Assembly: GCA_014237465.1 (NCBI GenBank)
Contig: JABZFM010000014.1
Coordinates: forward strand, 84,132 to 148,131
Source of the DNA: Desulfobacteraceae bacterium
GTDB lineage: Bacteria; Desulfobacterota; Desulfobacteria; Desulfobacterales; Desulfosalsimonadaceae
Reading direction: 5' to 3'
Length of the DNA stretch: 64,000 nucleotides
Position numbers and translations under genes: made by a program. The notes under the pieces were generated by a model. The model ran no database searches and had not been told where the DNA came from. It saw nothing but the letters and a program-made list of their open reading frames with translations. Positions 8,780 to 17,337 of the stretch are shown piece by piece. Within the stretch, counting starts at the first letter, position 1, and the number at the start of each line of letters is the position of its first letter.

Positions 8780-10267
8780 TCATTCTACCACATCACCCTT
8801 CCAGTCCTGAATATATTTTTTAACCGTTCTCCGGTCCAGGCCGGTTCTGCGGGCCACTTCCTCGAATGTCTGGTGACGCTGATACAGCAGGTAGCAATAG
8901 CCGGAGGTCAGACGGTAGGAATCAATATTTCCCTGATCAATCCCGTTCATCAGTGTCTGTTCCAGGTCCATATCATTAATGGCATCATCCCCGGAATACA
9001 TACCTTTTAAAAAAATCCGGCGGACGCATTGTTCCAGTTCCCGGACATTGCCCGGCCATAAATACTCCGGGCCGAGGTGGGTATCAATGATATTTCGGAT
9101 TCGGATCTCCAGTTCCGGGGAAGGACGGCCAATCAGCCGTTTTATGGTGATCCCCAACAGGGTGTCCAGTTCCGAAGGGTCTTCCAGGGTGCGCTGGCGC
9201 AGGGGAGGAACGACAATAATATCGGAGCAGAGCCGGTAATAGAAATCATCACGAAAGATTCCTTCCCCGCGAAGTTTTTTCAAGGGCCGGTTGGTGGCCG
9301 TAATCACCCGGCCCTGAAAACGGTTCTTTTTCTGGCTGCCCACCGGGGTAAAAAGCCGTTCCTGAAGTACCTGGAGCAGTTTAATCTGGATCGGCTTTGA
9401 AACTTCGCCAATTTCATCCAGCAGAATGGATCCATACGGGCTGCATTGGTCAAATACGCCCTGGTAATTTTCAATAGCGCCGGTAAACGCTCCTTTTTTA
9501 TGGCCAAAAAGTGCGGATTCGATCAGGGTCTCCGGATATTGCGATAAATTCAATGATACAAAAGACCGTGTAAAGCTTTCCTCAAAACTTTTTTTGCGTT
9601 TATCCAGGGGGATAAATCCGGATCTGCCGATCGCAAGCGCGGCCGTTCCCTTGCCGGTGCCTGTTTCACCCAGCAGAAGGGTTGAAAAATCCTCCATCTT
9701 ATTCCATAAATATCGGTTATAAAAATCAATATTATGCGTAAAAACGTTATTCCATAACTGCAGACGCAGGGATTTCATGCTGGCGCTGTTGCCGATCAGG
9801 CTTTGTTTGATAAAGTAAAAAGCCCGTCTCATCTGAAATCCGAGGGCAAAATAACGGCGGGATAATTCCTCGCTGAGCCCTTTGTGCATTAATGAAGAAA
9901 GGACTTCACTTAAAAATGGAATTTTGACCGGTGTATCGCCGTTTTCGATTTGATTCAGTATTAATTGGTCGAATTTATCTTTAAACCGGTAAAACACTTC
10001 AAACAGAAATGCCTTTTCAACCAGTTCCCGGTCTTCCCCCCCATAATAGGTGACATTGGCTTTACCGTTACGCTCAAAATTTTGGAGCCAGCCGGATACT
10101 TTGTCCACTACTTTATTAATCCGTAATGATTCGGAAGCAGCAGGCGATACGCCGGATAACCGGATGTCGATTTCCGTGCGTTCATCGCTGAAGGGGTTGG
10201 TAAAGGTCGCCCGGCAGACCTGGGTCAAGAATTCTTTTTCTTCAGAATTTAATTGTATTTTTGCCAT
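8780..10267 (-). CDS. Sigma-54-dependent transcriptional activator
   Basis: A 495-residue bacterial enhancer-binding protein. It has an N-terminal region of about 190 residues without a recognisable receiver domain. The AAA+ domain follows, with Walker A GETGTGKGT, the sigma-54 contact loop GAFTGA in HKKGAFTGAIE, Walker B ILLDEIGEV and an arginine-finger region. A Fis-type helix-turn-helix at the C-terminus reads EEVARRTGLDRRTVKKYIQDW. The ATG at 10267 was chosen over an upstream TTG at 10312. Its target and signal are unknown. It lies divergent to the GspA-like gene, 450 bp away. Confidence 0.9.
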   Translation of the reverse strand: MAKIQLNSEEKEFLTQVCRATFTNPFSDERTEIDIRLSGVSPAASESLRINKVVDKVSGWLQNFERNGKANVTYYGGEDRELVEKAFLFEVFYRFKDKFDQLILNQIENGDTPVKIPFLSEVLSSLMHKGLSEELSRRYFALGFQMRRAFYFIKQSLIGNSASMKSLRLQLWNNVFTHNIDFYNRYLWNKMEDFSTLLLGETGTGKGTAALAIGRSGFIPLDKRKKSFEESFTRSFVSLNLSQYPETLIESALFGHKKGAFTGAIENYQGVFDQCSPYGSILLDEIGEVSKPIQIKLLQVLQERLFTPVGSQKKNRFQGRVITATNRPLKKLRGEGIFRDDFYYRLCSDIIVVPPLRQRTLEDPSELDTLLGITIKRLIGRPSPELEIRIRNIIDTHLGPEYLWPGNVRELEQCVRRIFLKGMYSGDDAINDMDLEQTLMNGIDQGNIDSYRLTSGYCYLLYQRHQTFEEVARRTGLDRRTVKKYIQDWKGDVVE

Positions 10268-10723
10268 GGTTCCGTGTCGTGTTTTAATGTTAAACCGGTT
10301 TAAATCGGTCAAAATTTCAGGATCATTAAAATTTCTTTTATTTTACAATAGATTCAGGTTAAACGTAATTTTATAGTTTGTTTTTTGCCATGATACATTC
10401 AAAGTCAGATTTTTGCAAACCCGCAACCCTAAACGATTTTTTAATTTTTCTGACAAAAAGACCAATCATGTAACTTTATTGCCGGCAGGCTTTGCCGAAT
10501 CCTATTCGTAAATCAGCAATGTCTCAAATGATAAGAATAGTTTTAAAGATGATTTCTGAAGTTTTATGCGGATATCGGTATTGTAAATCGGTTAATTATC
10601 ATTTATAAATTGATCCTGATTCAGTCATGATATTTATAAATTGGCAAGAGTTTTTACACTGGAAATTTGTTAAAGCTGTTTTTCATTTGAAAATTTTCAG
10701 CTGCCCCGTAAAGGCATTCATTG
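10268..10723. other. Intergenic divergent region
   Basis: About 455 bp of AT-rich DNA between the sigma-54 activator and the GspA-like gene. No gene or strong hairpin is visible. Confidence 0.4.
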
Positions 10724-12589
10724 ATGTATAATCATTTTTTCGGATTTAAAGAACGTCCGTTTAAACTGGTCCCCAATCCGGATTATCTGTTTTTAAGCAA
10801 AAGCCACGAAGAAGCGTTGGCTCATTTGCGTTATGCGGTGACCGATGGGGAAGGGTTTGTTGAAATCATCGGCGAGATCGGTACGGGCAAAACCATGCTG
10901 TGCCGGACGTTTCTTGAAAGTTTGAGTGCGGATACCGAATCCGCCTATATTTTCAACCCCCGGATGGATGCCGTTGATCTGTTAAAAGCCATTAATGATG
11001 AATTCAGCATCCCGTCGGACCATCATTCCACAAAAGCGCTCATCGATGCCTTAAACTCATTTTTGATTGAAAAAAAGGCTGCGGGGAAAAATGTCATTCT
11101 TTTAATCGATGAAGCTCAGAATCTGAGCAAGGAAGTGCTGGAGCAGATCCGCCTTTTGTCCAACCTTGAAACCACAAAAGACAAGCTGCTGCAGATTATC
11201 CTGGTGGGTCAGCCGGAACTGGGAGAGATGCTGGACTCTTATGAACTGCGGCAGCTGGGACAGCGCATCTCATTAAGCTGCCGGCTGCATCCCCTGACAT
11301 ATTCCGAGACTAAACAATATATTGCGCACCGCATTCATGTGGTGTCTCAAAAGTCTGCGGCTGTTTTTTCAAAAAGCGCGATCCGGCGGATTTATAAATT
11401 TTCAAGGGGTATTCCCCGTCTGATTAATATGGCGTGTGATCGTTCGCTGCTCACCGCCTATGGACGTCACCGTCTGAAAGTGTCCGGCCCGATTGCAAAG
11501 TCAGCGATACTGGAACTGGCCACCAGTGGAGACATCAATCGAAATCTTCTGACGGGGAACGCAAAAAGACTTTTTGCCCTTTCAACCCTGTGTGTCGTCC
11601 TCCTGGTCGGTTTATTTTTCCACTCGGATATATGGCATATAATTTCAAAAGCCCCATCAACAGACACGCCGGCTTCCGTAATTGAAATGGAAACAATTCT
11701 GCCCAAAGCTTCTACGCTCGTTCAAGCCCGGAAATCATTGCCTGAAACGGAGAAAACCTCAGATGATCTTTCAGGCGAACTTGAACAAAGGCCAGCCCGG
11801 GACAGCCGGGTCATTGAACCGGCATCTGAAATTAAAAACGATACGCAGCCCATTGACTTTCAGCAACTGCTGATTTACGGCGGCGTGATATTTTCAAAAA
11901 ACGCATCATTTGAGAGTTTGTTGCAAGCATGGGGGATGCGTGAAAATTCTCCGCATGATCTAGATGAGATATCTGATGATCTGGCTTTTTTTTCTCTGGC
12001 CGCACAGCAGAACGGGCTTGTCGTCACCCCGATTGCCGGAAATCTTGAGCGGATTGTGCAGTTAAATATTCCGGCGATTTTAAAATTCAACCATCATTCA
12101 GGCGTTGACCCGGTGTATTTAACGGCGATTAAAGTGACGCCGGATACCATGATATTTTCAGGGGATGACTCCTTATCAGCAATTGCGGTGCCGTATGCAT
12201 GGATTATGGAAAACTGGAGCGGCAGCGGATTTGTTTTCTGGAAAAATTTTTATAATTATCAGGGAACCATTCCTGTCGATGCCCCGGGGGAATCGGTTAT
12301 TACATTAAAGCTGCACCTTCGGGATATCGGGTATCAGCATATTGAAATCAGCGGAACATACGACCTGGCAACGCAGATGGCAATAAAAGCCATTCAGGCG
12401 CGGCACGGCATTCCCATTGACGGGTATGTGGGGCCGCTGACGAAGATCGTGCTGTACAATGAGAAACAATCGCTGGCGATCCCGCACCTGTGGGAGCAGA
12501 TGACGATTCCCGATGAAGTCACGGGTATGGGAATAACGCAAAAGGCGCCGGAACGGGTTTTGCCGAACCCGGAACCGCCTAATAACTAA
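10724..12589 (+). CDS. GspA/ExeA-like AAA+ ATPase with peptidoglycan-binding domain
   Basis: A 621-residue protein beginning MYNHFFGFKERPFKLVPNP, the signature opening of ExeA/GspA ATPases. Walker A is GEIGTGKTMLC and Walker B is VILLIDEAQNLS, in an AAA+ domain of about 270 residues. A single membrane segment (LFALSTLCVVLLVGLFF) at about residue 280 is followed by a periplasmic part containing a C39-like fold region and a peptidoglycan-binding-1 repeat (LRDIGYQHIEISGTYDLAT...IDGYVGPLTK). In type II secretion GspA works with GspB to insert the secretin through peptidoglycan. The gspB-like gene follows 13 bp later. Confidence 0.88.
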   Translation: MYNHFFGFKERPFKLVPNPDYLFLSKSHEEALAHLRYAVTDGEGFVEIIGEIGTGKTMLCRTFLESLSADTESAYIFNPRMDAVDLLKAINDEFSIPSDHHSTKALIDALNSFLIEKKAAGKNVILLIDEAQNLSKEVLEQIRLLSNLETTKDKLLQIILVGQPELGEMLDSYELRQLGQRISLSCRLHPLTYSETKQYIAHRIHVVSQKSAAVFSKSAIRRIYKFSRGIPRLINMACDRSLLTAYGRHRLKVSGPIAKSAILELATSGDINRNLLTGNAKRLFALSTLCVVLLVGLFFHSDIWHIISKAPSTDTPASVIEMETILPKASTLVQARKSLPETEKTSDDLSGELEQRPARDSRVIEPASEIKNDTQPIDFQQLLIYGGVIFSKNASFESLLQAWGMRENSPHDLDEISDDLAFFSLAAQQNGLVVTPIAGNLERIVQLNIPAILKFNHHSGVDPVYLTAIKVTPDTMIFSGDDSLSAIAVPYAWIMENWSGSGFVFWKNFYNYQGTIPVDAPGESVITLKLHLRDIGYQHIEISGTYDLATQMAIKAIQARHGIPIDGYVGPLTKIVLYNEKQSLAIPHLWEQMTIPDEVTGMGITQKAPERVLPNPEPPNN

Positions 12590-12602
12590 GGGAGTCCAGG
12601 AC

Positions 12603-13454
12603 GTGAGCGCCATCTTAAAGGCATTAAAAAAACTGGAACAGGATACCGCTGCAAATACCGGTGCGTCTTCACTAGGGAGTATCAAAGGCCAGAACCCGAG
12701 ACGATCGAAATCAATCATTGTTCCGGGTCTGATTGTCTTCTCCCTATGCATTCTCACAGGTGTCGGGATATCGTTTTTTGTTCAAAAACCCTCTGCTCCT
12801 GAATCACCGACAGCCCTTTTCAAAGATGAAAAACCGGTGTCGGCGATAAAAACTCAAGAAAAAAATGAAAACCGGAACAGGGTAGCTGAGATTGACAACC
12901 AAAAGCAGAAAAAACCGGTTGTTGCAGCACCGGGGGTTGAATTTTCAACAACCCACCCCATTTTGGACGATAACCGGCAGACAAATTACAGAAATGAAAT
13001 CCAGAAACCGATGGATGCGCAGACGCATGGAATACCGGTTTCTCCGCCGGACTCTGTCCGGACTGCAGACCCGTTCGCAGCGATAATGCCCACGCCGACT
13101 GCGGAAGATGAAAGTAGTCAGCCCATTGAAGAAAATGCGGAACCGGCAGCCACGCGTCAACCTGAAATCAGCATCAGTGAATCACCTGTCCCGGTAATAA
13201 CAGACAATATTTTTTCCGGTGAACCGGTCATAAGGAAGACCGAACCAACTGTTGAAATCCTTGATGACCCCTCCATTGATCTTCAGGCCATTTCCTGGTC
13301 GACTGACGCGGATAAACGTATGGCAATCATTAACGGCAAAATTTGCAGGGAAAAAGATCGTGTCGCTGGATATGTGGTTCAAGCCATCCATTCCGGCGAT
13401 GTGATTATCTCAAAAGGGTCTGTTTCAGGAAAACTGGTTTTTAAGATTCGTTAA
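12603..13454 (+). CDS. GspB-like general secretion pathway protein
   Basis: A 283-residue protein starting GTG at 12603 after GGGAG. The N-terminus MSAILKALKKLEQD is characteristic of GspB. A membrane segment (IIVPGLIVFSLCILTGVGISFFV, about 38-60) is followed by a long Pro/Glu-rich linker. The C-terminal GspB domain (AISWSTDADKRMAIINGKI...SGKLVFKIR) completes it. It is the expected partner of the upstream GspA-like ATPase. No other type II secretion genes are in the window. Confidence 0.85.
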   Translation: MSAILKALKKLEQDTAANTGASSLGSIKGQNPRRSKSIIVPGLIVFSLCILTGVGISFFVQKPSAPESPTALFKDEKPVSAIKTQEKNENRNRVAEIDNQKQKKPVVAAPGVEFSTTHPILDDNRQTNYRNEIQKPMDAQTHGIPVSPPDSVRTADPFAAIMPTPTAEDESSQPIEENAEPAATRQPEISISESPVPVITDNIFSGEPVIRKTEPTVEILDDPSIDLQAISWSTDADKRMAIINGKICREKDRVAGYVVQAIHSGDVIISKGSVSGKLVFKIR

Positions 13455-13490
13455 TTTTAAAAATCTTTTTCTTGCTGATTTGGACATAAA

Positions 13491-13550
13491 CGCTTTTTCA
13501 ATATCTTACATTCCGTTTCAAAAGTCACTGGTTGCCATTTAACTTCACTG
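13491..13550. repeat. Degenerate copy of the B-type repeat
   Basis: This stretch shares the segment TCAATATCTTACATTCCGTT, and then a diverged CACTGGTT...CACTG pattern, with the two intact B repeats at 29851-30020 and 37591-37763. Like them it lies beside a DUF4143 ATPase gene, here a broken one. Confidence 0.6.
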
Positions 13551-13616
13551 TTTTTAGTTTACCGACTGTTTACCGACTATCACTCTTGCCCCCAAAAAAG
13601 TTTCATGCATGAAACG

Positions 13617-13861
13617 TCAACAGGTGGACGTCACGCCAGGATAAGACCTGCGCTTTGGATCGGTGCGCGCAAATTCCCGTATGTCCAAGGCTTCCAATGA
13701 CACATAGGGCTTTTCCGGGAACGCCATCCGGCATAGGGTGGTTTTACCTGATTGGCGCGGGCCCGTGACCACGACTACGGGGTAATAATCTGAAAGTTCA
13801 AGTAATTTTTTATTGCTTTTAGCAGGAGGGGGGGATAACCGTCAGTGTTGATTTTTAACAT
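13617..13861 (-). pseudogene. Remnant of a DUF4143-type AAA+ ATPase
   Basis: Reading the minus strand gives NKKLLELSDYYPVVVV, then Walker A TGPRQSGKTTLC, then EKPYVSLEALDIREFARTDP, the N-terminal third of the ATPase family also encoded at 33241 and 36140. The frame is broken at a C7 run between the ATG at 13861 (MLKINTDGYPP) and the ATPase frame. It ends at a TGA after about 75 residues, with the rest of the gene missing. It is non-functional and marks an old insertion next to the B-type repeat remnant. Confidence 0.75.
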
Positions 13862-13913
13862 ATTGATTTTTTGTGATGGTTTATAGATTTTTATGAGATG
13901 TAGAAAAAAGTAT

Positions 13914-14549
13914 TCAGGCTTTTTTTAACTCAAAAAGAGTTGGAATGCCGGACAGCAGGATTTTTTCAACTGCCTTACAATATTCCTCCTTATGTAATGG
14001 CTTGTCATTAAACAGGTCTGTCATCATCGATTCCATGGCGCCGCGCAGCATCCCCCAGCTGGCATAGATAAAATACCGTTCAGGCGGGGAGGATTCTCTT
14101 GGTGCACCCACCATCGGTTTCAGCATTTTTTCAACCAGAAGGACCAACTCCTCCTTCTGGTTTTTCAGGGCCCCAACCAACTCTTCACCCAGATTTGCTT
14201 TGGAATAATGATTAACGCATTTTTTATGAACAGCAAATGCATCCGGGTCTTCCAGACAATAATTCATGTATTCTCTTACAAGCTGATGAACAGTGATATC
14301 CCTTTTCTGCTCAATGTTCTTCAGGCGCGTGTTGATTTTTGCCCGGCGACGGAGGAGAAGGGTGGCAAAAATTTCATCCTTACTTTTAAAATGTTTATAA
14401 ATCGTACCCCGACCAATCTCTGTTTTCTCGGCAACCATTTCCATGGTCACCTGAACCGGTTCCATTCGAGTCAACAGTTGATAGGTTGCAGTAATTATTC
14501 CCTCTTCTCTTTGTTTAAACTCTCTTGCTTTTCGCTCCTTTACGCCCAT
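13914..14549 (-). CDS. TetR-family transcriptional regulator
   Basis: A 211-residue repressor. The N-terminal helix-turn-helix reads VTMEMVAEKTEIGRGTIYKHFKSKDEIFATLLLRR, and an all-helical ligand domain follows. The start is ATG at 14549 with AAGGAAG upstream. It is transcribed in the same direction as acxABC, about 60 bp after acxC, so it is probably the last gene of that operon and a local regulator of ketone utilisation, sensing acetone or a downstream CoA intermediate. This assignment is inferred from position only. Confidence 0.88.
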   Translation of the reverse strand: MGVKERKAREFKQREEGIITATYQLLTRMEPVQVTMEMVAEKTEIGRGTIYKHFKSKDEIFATLLLRRRAKINTRLKNIEQKRDITVHQLVREYMNYCLEDPDAFAVHKKCVNHYSKANLGEELVGALKNQKEELVLLVEKMLKPMVGAPRESSPPERYFIYASWGMLRGAMESMMTDLFNDKPLHKEEYCKAVEKILLSGIPTLFELKKA

Positions 14550-14612
14550 ACTTTTTTCTTCCTTGTTGATATCCCGATTATTTTAATATTAAGTCTCAGT
14601 TTCGTCCGGGGT

Positions 14613-15104
14613 TTATTTGAACTCCTTTCCCAGCCACTCGCGATAAAAAGTCTCCAGATCGGGCTTAAAGTCGTGAATAATGGGGTAGCATGGGGGAACC
14701 GTCTCGACCTCCAGCAAGCTATAGCATCCAGGGCAATAGAACTCGCGCAATACCATCCACTCGGGATCACAGTGCATCATGGGAGGGTAAATTTCCTGCA
14801 ATGTCTCATCGGTATCGCGGACAAACACCTGGGCTTCGAGCTTCCAGTTTTGTCGGTAGTCACCGAACTCAAAGCCGCAGTCGCACTTGTTCACACGCCG
14901 CCCGTCCGGCTTCTGTACCACGAACAGATGGGGTTGAAGTGGCAGCAAGATACGATCACTCCACCCAACACGCTCCTGGCAATATTCCAGGAACTTCCAA
15001 AACCGGTCTTGATCCTTGAACTGGCTCTGGATGGGTCGAAGCTCCCCGGATGAAAGATTGCCTTCCCAGAGATTTTCCAATGTTTTTTTGTCATAGGTTG
15101 TCAT
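14613..15104 (-). CDS. acxC: Acetone carboxylase, gamma subunit
   Basis: A 163-residue protein; known acetone carboxylase gamma subunits are about 168 residues. It carries paired Cys motifs (CDCGFEFGDY and FYCPGCYSLLEVETVPP) expected to bind a metal. Its ATG overlaps the acxB stop by 4 bp (ATGA). With AcxA and AcxB it should form the heterohexamer that carboxylates acetone to acetoacetate with ATP hydrolysis. Gene order acxA-acxB-acxC and all three lengths match the Xanthobacter-type operon. Confidence 0.85.
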   Translation of the reverse strand: MTTYDKKTLENLWEGNLSSGELRPIQSQFKDQDRFWKFLEYCQERVGWSDRILLPLQPHLFVVQKPDGRRVNKCDCGFEFGDYRQNWKLEAQVFVRDTDETLQEIYPPMMHCDPEWMVLREFYCPGCYSLLEVETVPPCYPIIHDFKPDLETFYREWLGKEFK

Positions 15105-17335
15105 GATTCATCTCCTACAGAAAATGTAAAGTCAGAAGGAAGGTCCCAGAATTCCCGATAATACTTTGCCCATTTTGAACAGAGAGCCATGCATGAATTG
15201 TAGCTTTTCCTAATGGGCTCGATAAAGTTGCCTTCTTGTATCCGCTGGCGTTCCCCTTTGATATAGGTGCGCACGGGGATGCTTCTATTGGCGCGTTTCT
15301 TGCGGATCTCTTTACGCAGCGCCACTGTGCCCTCATCATCCACGGAATAAGATCCGTCATCATTCTTAAGGAGTTTGACACCATAGACTTTGTGAGCATA
15401 ACGGGGTAAGAGAAAATCCTGATTGACATCCTTGGTCACCTGTTGTGGATCGCGTTCGAGTGGGTCTCCCAGGCCCCCGCCACCCCGCAGCCATGACAGG
15501 TAGAGATCGCCCTGGCGGAACGGGTAGGGAAAAGTCGTGGTTTTCTTATCAAAAAGGTGCCTTCCCTCGGTGAGAGCTGAGAGCTCCGAATGTTCGGGAT
15601 CGTATTCCCGGACGGGATAGGGTTTGTTGGCGCGGGCTTGCTTAAGAAGGTCGGTTTCGTGCACATTGTGACGGTATCCGGCAGCGGCGGGATATCCGCC
15701 AAAGAGTCCTGGTGCGGAGAAGGTGAGCCCTTCACCGGCGTTCTGCATTTCCAAATCGTTGGTTTTCCATACCATGCGGAGGCTTTCGAATCCGGACCCG
15801 CCACGGTATTTGCCGGGTCCGGCAGTATTGGGCTTAATCCGGCGGCCCAGGTAGATGAGCGGTTCGAGAATTTCCCAGATTTCCACATCAGCCATGTCGC
15901 CCTCAGGGTTCCACATGGCGGCGGCGTAATCCAAACCGTCCTTGACTGCACAAGCGCCTCCTCCAACCGTGCTGATCTCAAAGTTTAAAATGCTGCATGG
16001 TTTGCCCAGGTGGTCGATGCCGCCTCCCTGCATGCCGTTCATGGTCATACCATAGCTGGCCATTACCTCCTCGTGAAAACCCCGGGCCCAAAACGCCCGT
16101 CCCAGAATTCTATACAGGCCGGTAAAAGCGGGGATTAAAAATCCCCATGCGGCGCCGGTGCTGACAGAATTGTTCTGGGGATTCGTCCAGCTCCCGGGCG
16201 GGAAGAAACTCCTGGTGGCCAGATATGCACCGTCATTCACCTTGTCGTTGGGTACCACGGTCTGGCTGAGCAGCACCCATATGGCACCCTGCATGGCGGA
16301 GGGAGTGCAGTTGAAGCTGTGATAACCCCAAGGGCTGGCCCCGTCCATGGAGAGCTCGAGTTCGCCCCCGGCTTCGATGCTGACCACCATGAGGGCGTGC
16401 ATTAAGTTGTCAACCTGGGCGTGCTGGGGAAGGCGGGGTTCATCCTTAAAGGGGACGCCATTGAAGGTCGGGGCCTCGTATCGGCCGGGGATGGTCAACT
16501 CCTTGAGGCGGTTTAGGAAAGTACGCCGGCCTTCCTCGATCACATCCCTCATGAATTGCTTGAAGGTATTCACGCCCTCCTCGGAAATAATCCGCTCCAC
16601 AGCATCGCGGATCATGTGGCATCCGGCAATACGGGTCCGCTCGTCCAACTTCCAATACCAGGGAGTGCGTACGCCCAGCTCACAGCGCAATTCGTGGTCA
16701 CGGTGCAGCGTGTCATCCTCACCGACCTTAAGAGCGGTCAACTGTAAGCCGTCCTCATAGCGGGAGGTGGGGCCCACAGGAACGCTCCCGGGAGTAGCCG
16801 CGCCTATGTCAATTACATGAGTCACTCCACCGGCCCACCCAATTAATTCGCCTTCCCAGAAGATGGGCACGAAGGTTTGAACATCCGCGTTATGCACGTT
16901 TCCAATGACAGGGTCGTTGTTTGTGAAGATGTCTCCGGGGGCGATGCCCGGATTTTGCTCGTAGCCCTTGCGGATCATGAACTTGATGGCATCGCTCATG
17001 GTGTGGACGTGAACGATGATGCCGGTGCTCAGGGCCACACTATCGCCTTCAGGGGTGTAGAAGGCGAAACAGAGCTCCCCGATCTCCTTAACGATGGGAG
17101 ATGCGCTGATGTTCATGGCGGTTTCTCGTGCGTTAACCAATCCTCCCCGGAGCTTGGCAAATGTTTTCTCGTAGCCGATGGGGTCAGATTCCATAAGAGC
17201 CAGGGCTTCTATACCGCAATACCTTCCGGTTTCCTCAAATGCACGTTCGCTGTCTTCGAGCATTTGGAGCAATGTCCTGCCGTTCCAACCGATAGGCAAT
17301 TTGTCGGTACCAAGCTTGCTTTTGACGTCAGACAT
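15101..17335 (-). CDS. acxB: Acetone carboxylase, alpha subunit (HyuB-like)
   Basis: A 744-residue HyuB/hydantoinase-B fold protein. The N-terminal part reads GRTLLQMLEDSERAFEETGRY, and the conserved core contains NARETAMNISASPIVKE and GDIFTNNDPVIGNVHNADV, which resembles acetone carboxylase alpha subunits more closely than 5-oxoprolinases. It carries the Mn-containing carboxylation site in the known enzymes. It starts 2 bp after acxA ends and overlaps acxC. The alternative, another ketone carboxylase of the same superfamily (such as acetophenone carboxylase), is less likely because that enzyme has more and differently arranged subunits. Confidence 0.87.
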   Translation of the reverse strand: MSDVKSKLGTDKLPIGWNGRTLLQMLEDSERAFEETGRYCGIEALALMESDPIGYEKTFAKLRGGLVNARETAMNISASPIVKEIGELCFAFYTPEGDSVALSTGIIVHVHTMSDAIKFMIRKGYEQNPGIAPGDIFTNNDPVIGNVHNADVQTFVPIFWEGELIGWAGGVTHVIDIGAATPGSVPVGPTSRYEDGLQLTALKVGEDDTLHRDHELRCELGVRTPWYWKLDERTRIAGCHMIRDAVERIISEEGVNTFKQFMRDVIEEGRRTFLNRLKELTIPGRYEAPTFNGVPFKDEPRLPQHAQVDNLMHALMVVSIEAGGELELSMDGASPWGYHSFNCTPSAMQGAIWVLLSQTVVPNDKVNDGAYLATRSFFPPGSWTNPQNNSVSTGAAWGFLIPAFTGLYRILGRAFWARGFHEEVMASYGMTMNGMQGGGIDHLGKPCSILNFEISTVGGGACAVKDGLDYAAAMWNPEGDMADVEIWEILEPLIYLGRRIKPNTAGPGKYRGGSGFESLRMVWKTNDLEMQNAGEGLTFSAPGLFGGYPAAAGYRHNVHETDLLKQARANKPYPVREYDPEHSELSALTEGRHLFDKKTTTFPYPFRQGDLYLSWLRGGGGLGDPLERDPQQVTKDVNQDFLLPRYAHKVYGVKLLKNDDGSYSVDDEGTVALRKEIRKKRANRSIPVRTYIKGERQRIQEGNFIEPIRKSYNSCMALCSKWAKYYREFWDLPSDFTFSVGDES

Positions 17336-17337
17336 GA

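Noticed and set aside
14208..15053. 281-residue plus-strand ORF
   Set aside because: Antisense to the TetR and acxC genes, whose protein motifs are clear; no independent support.
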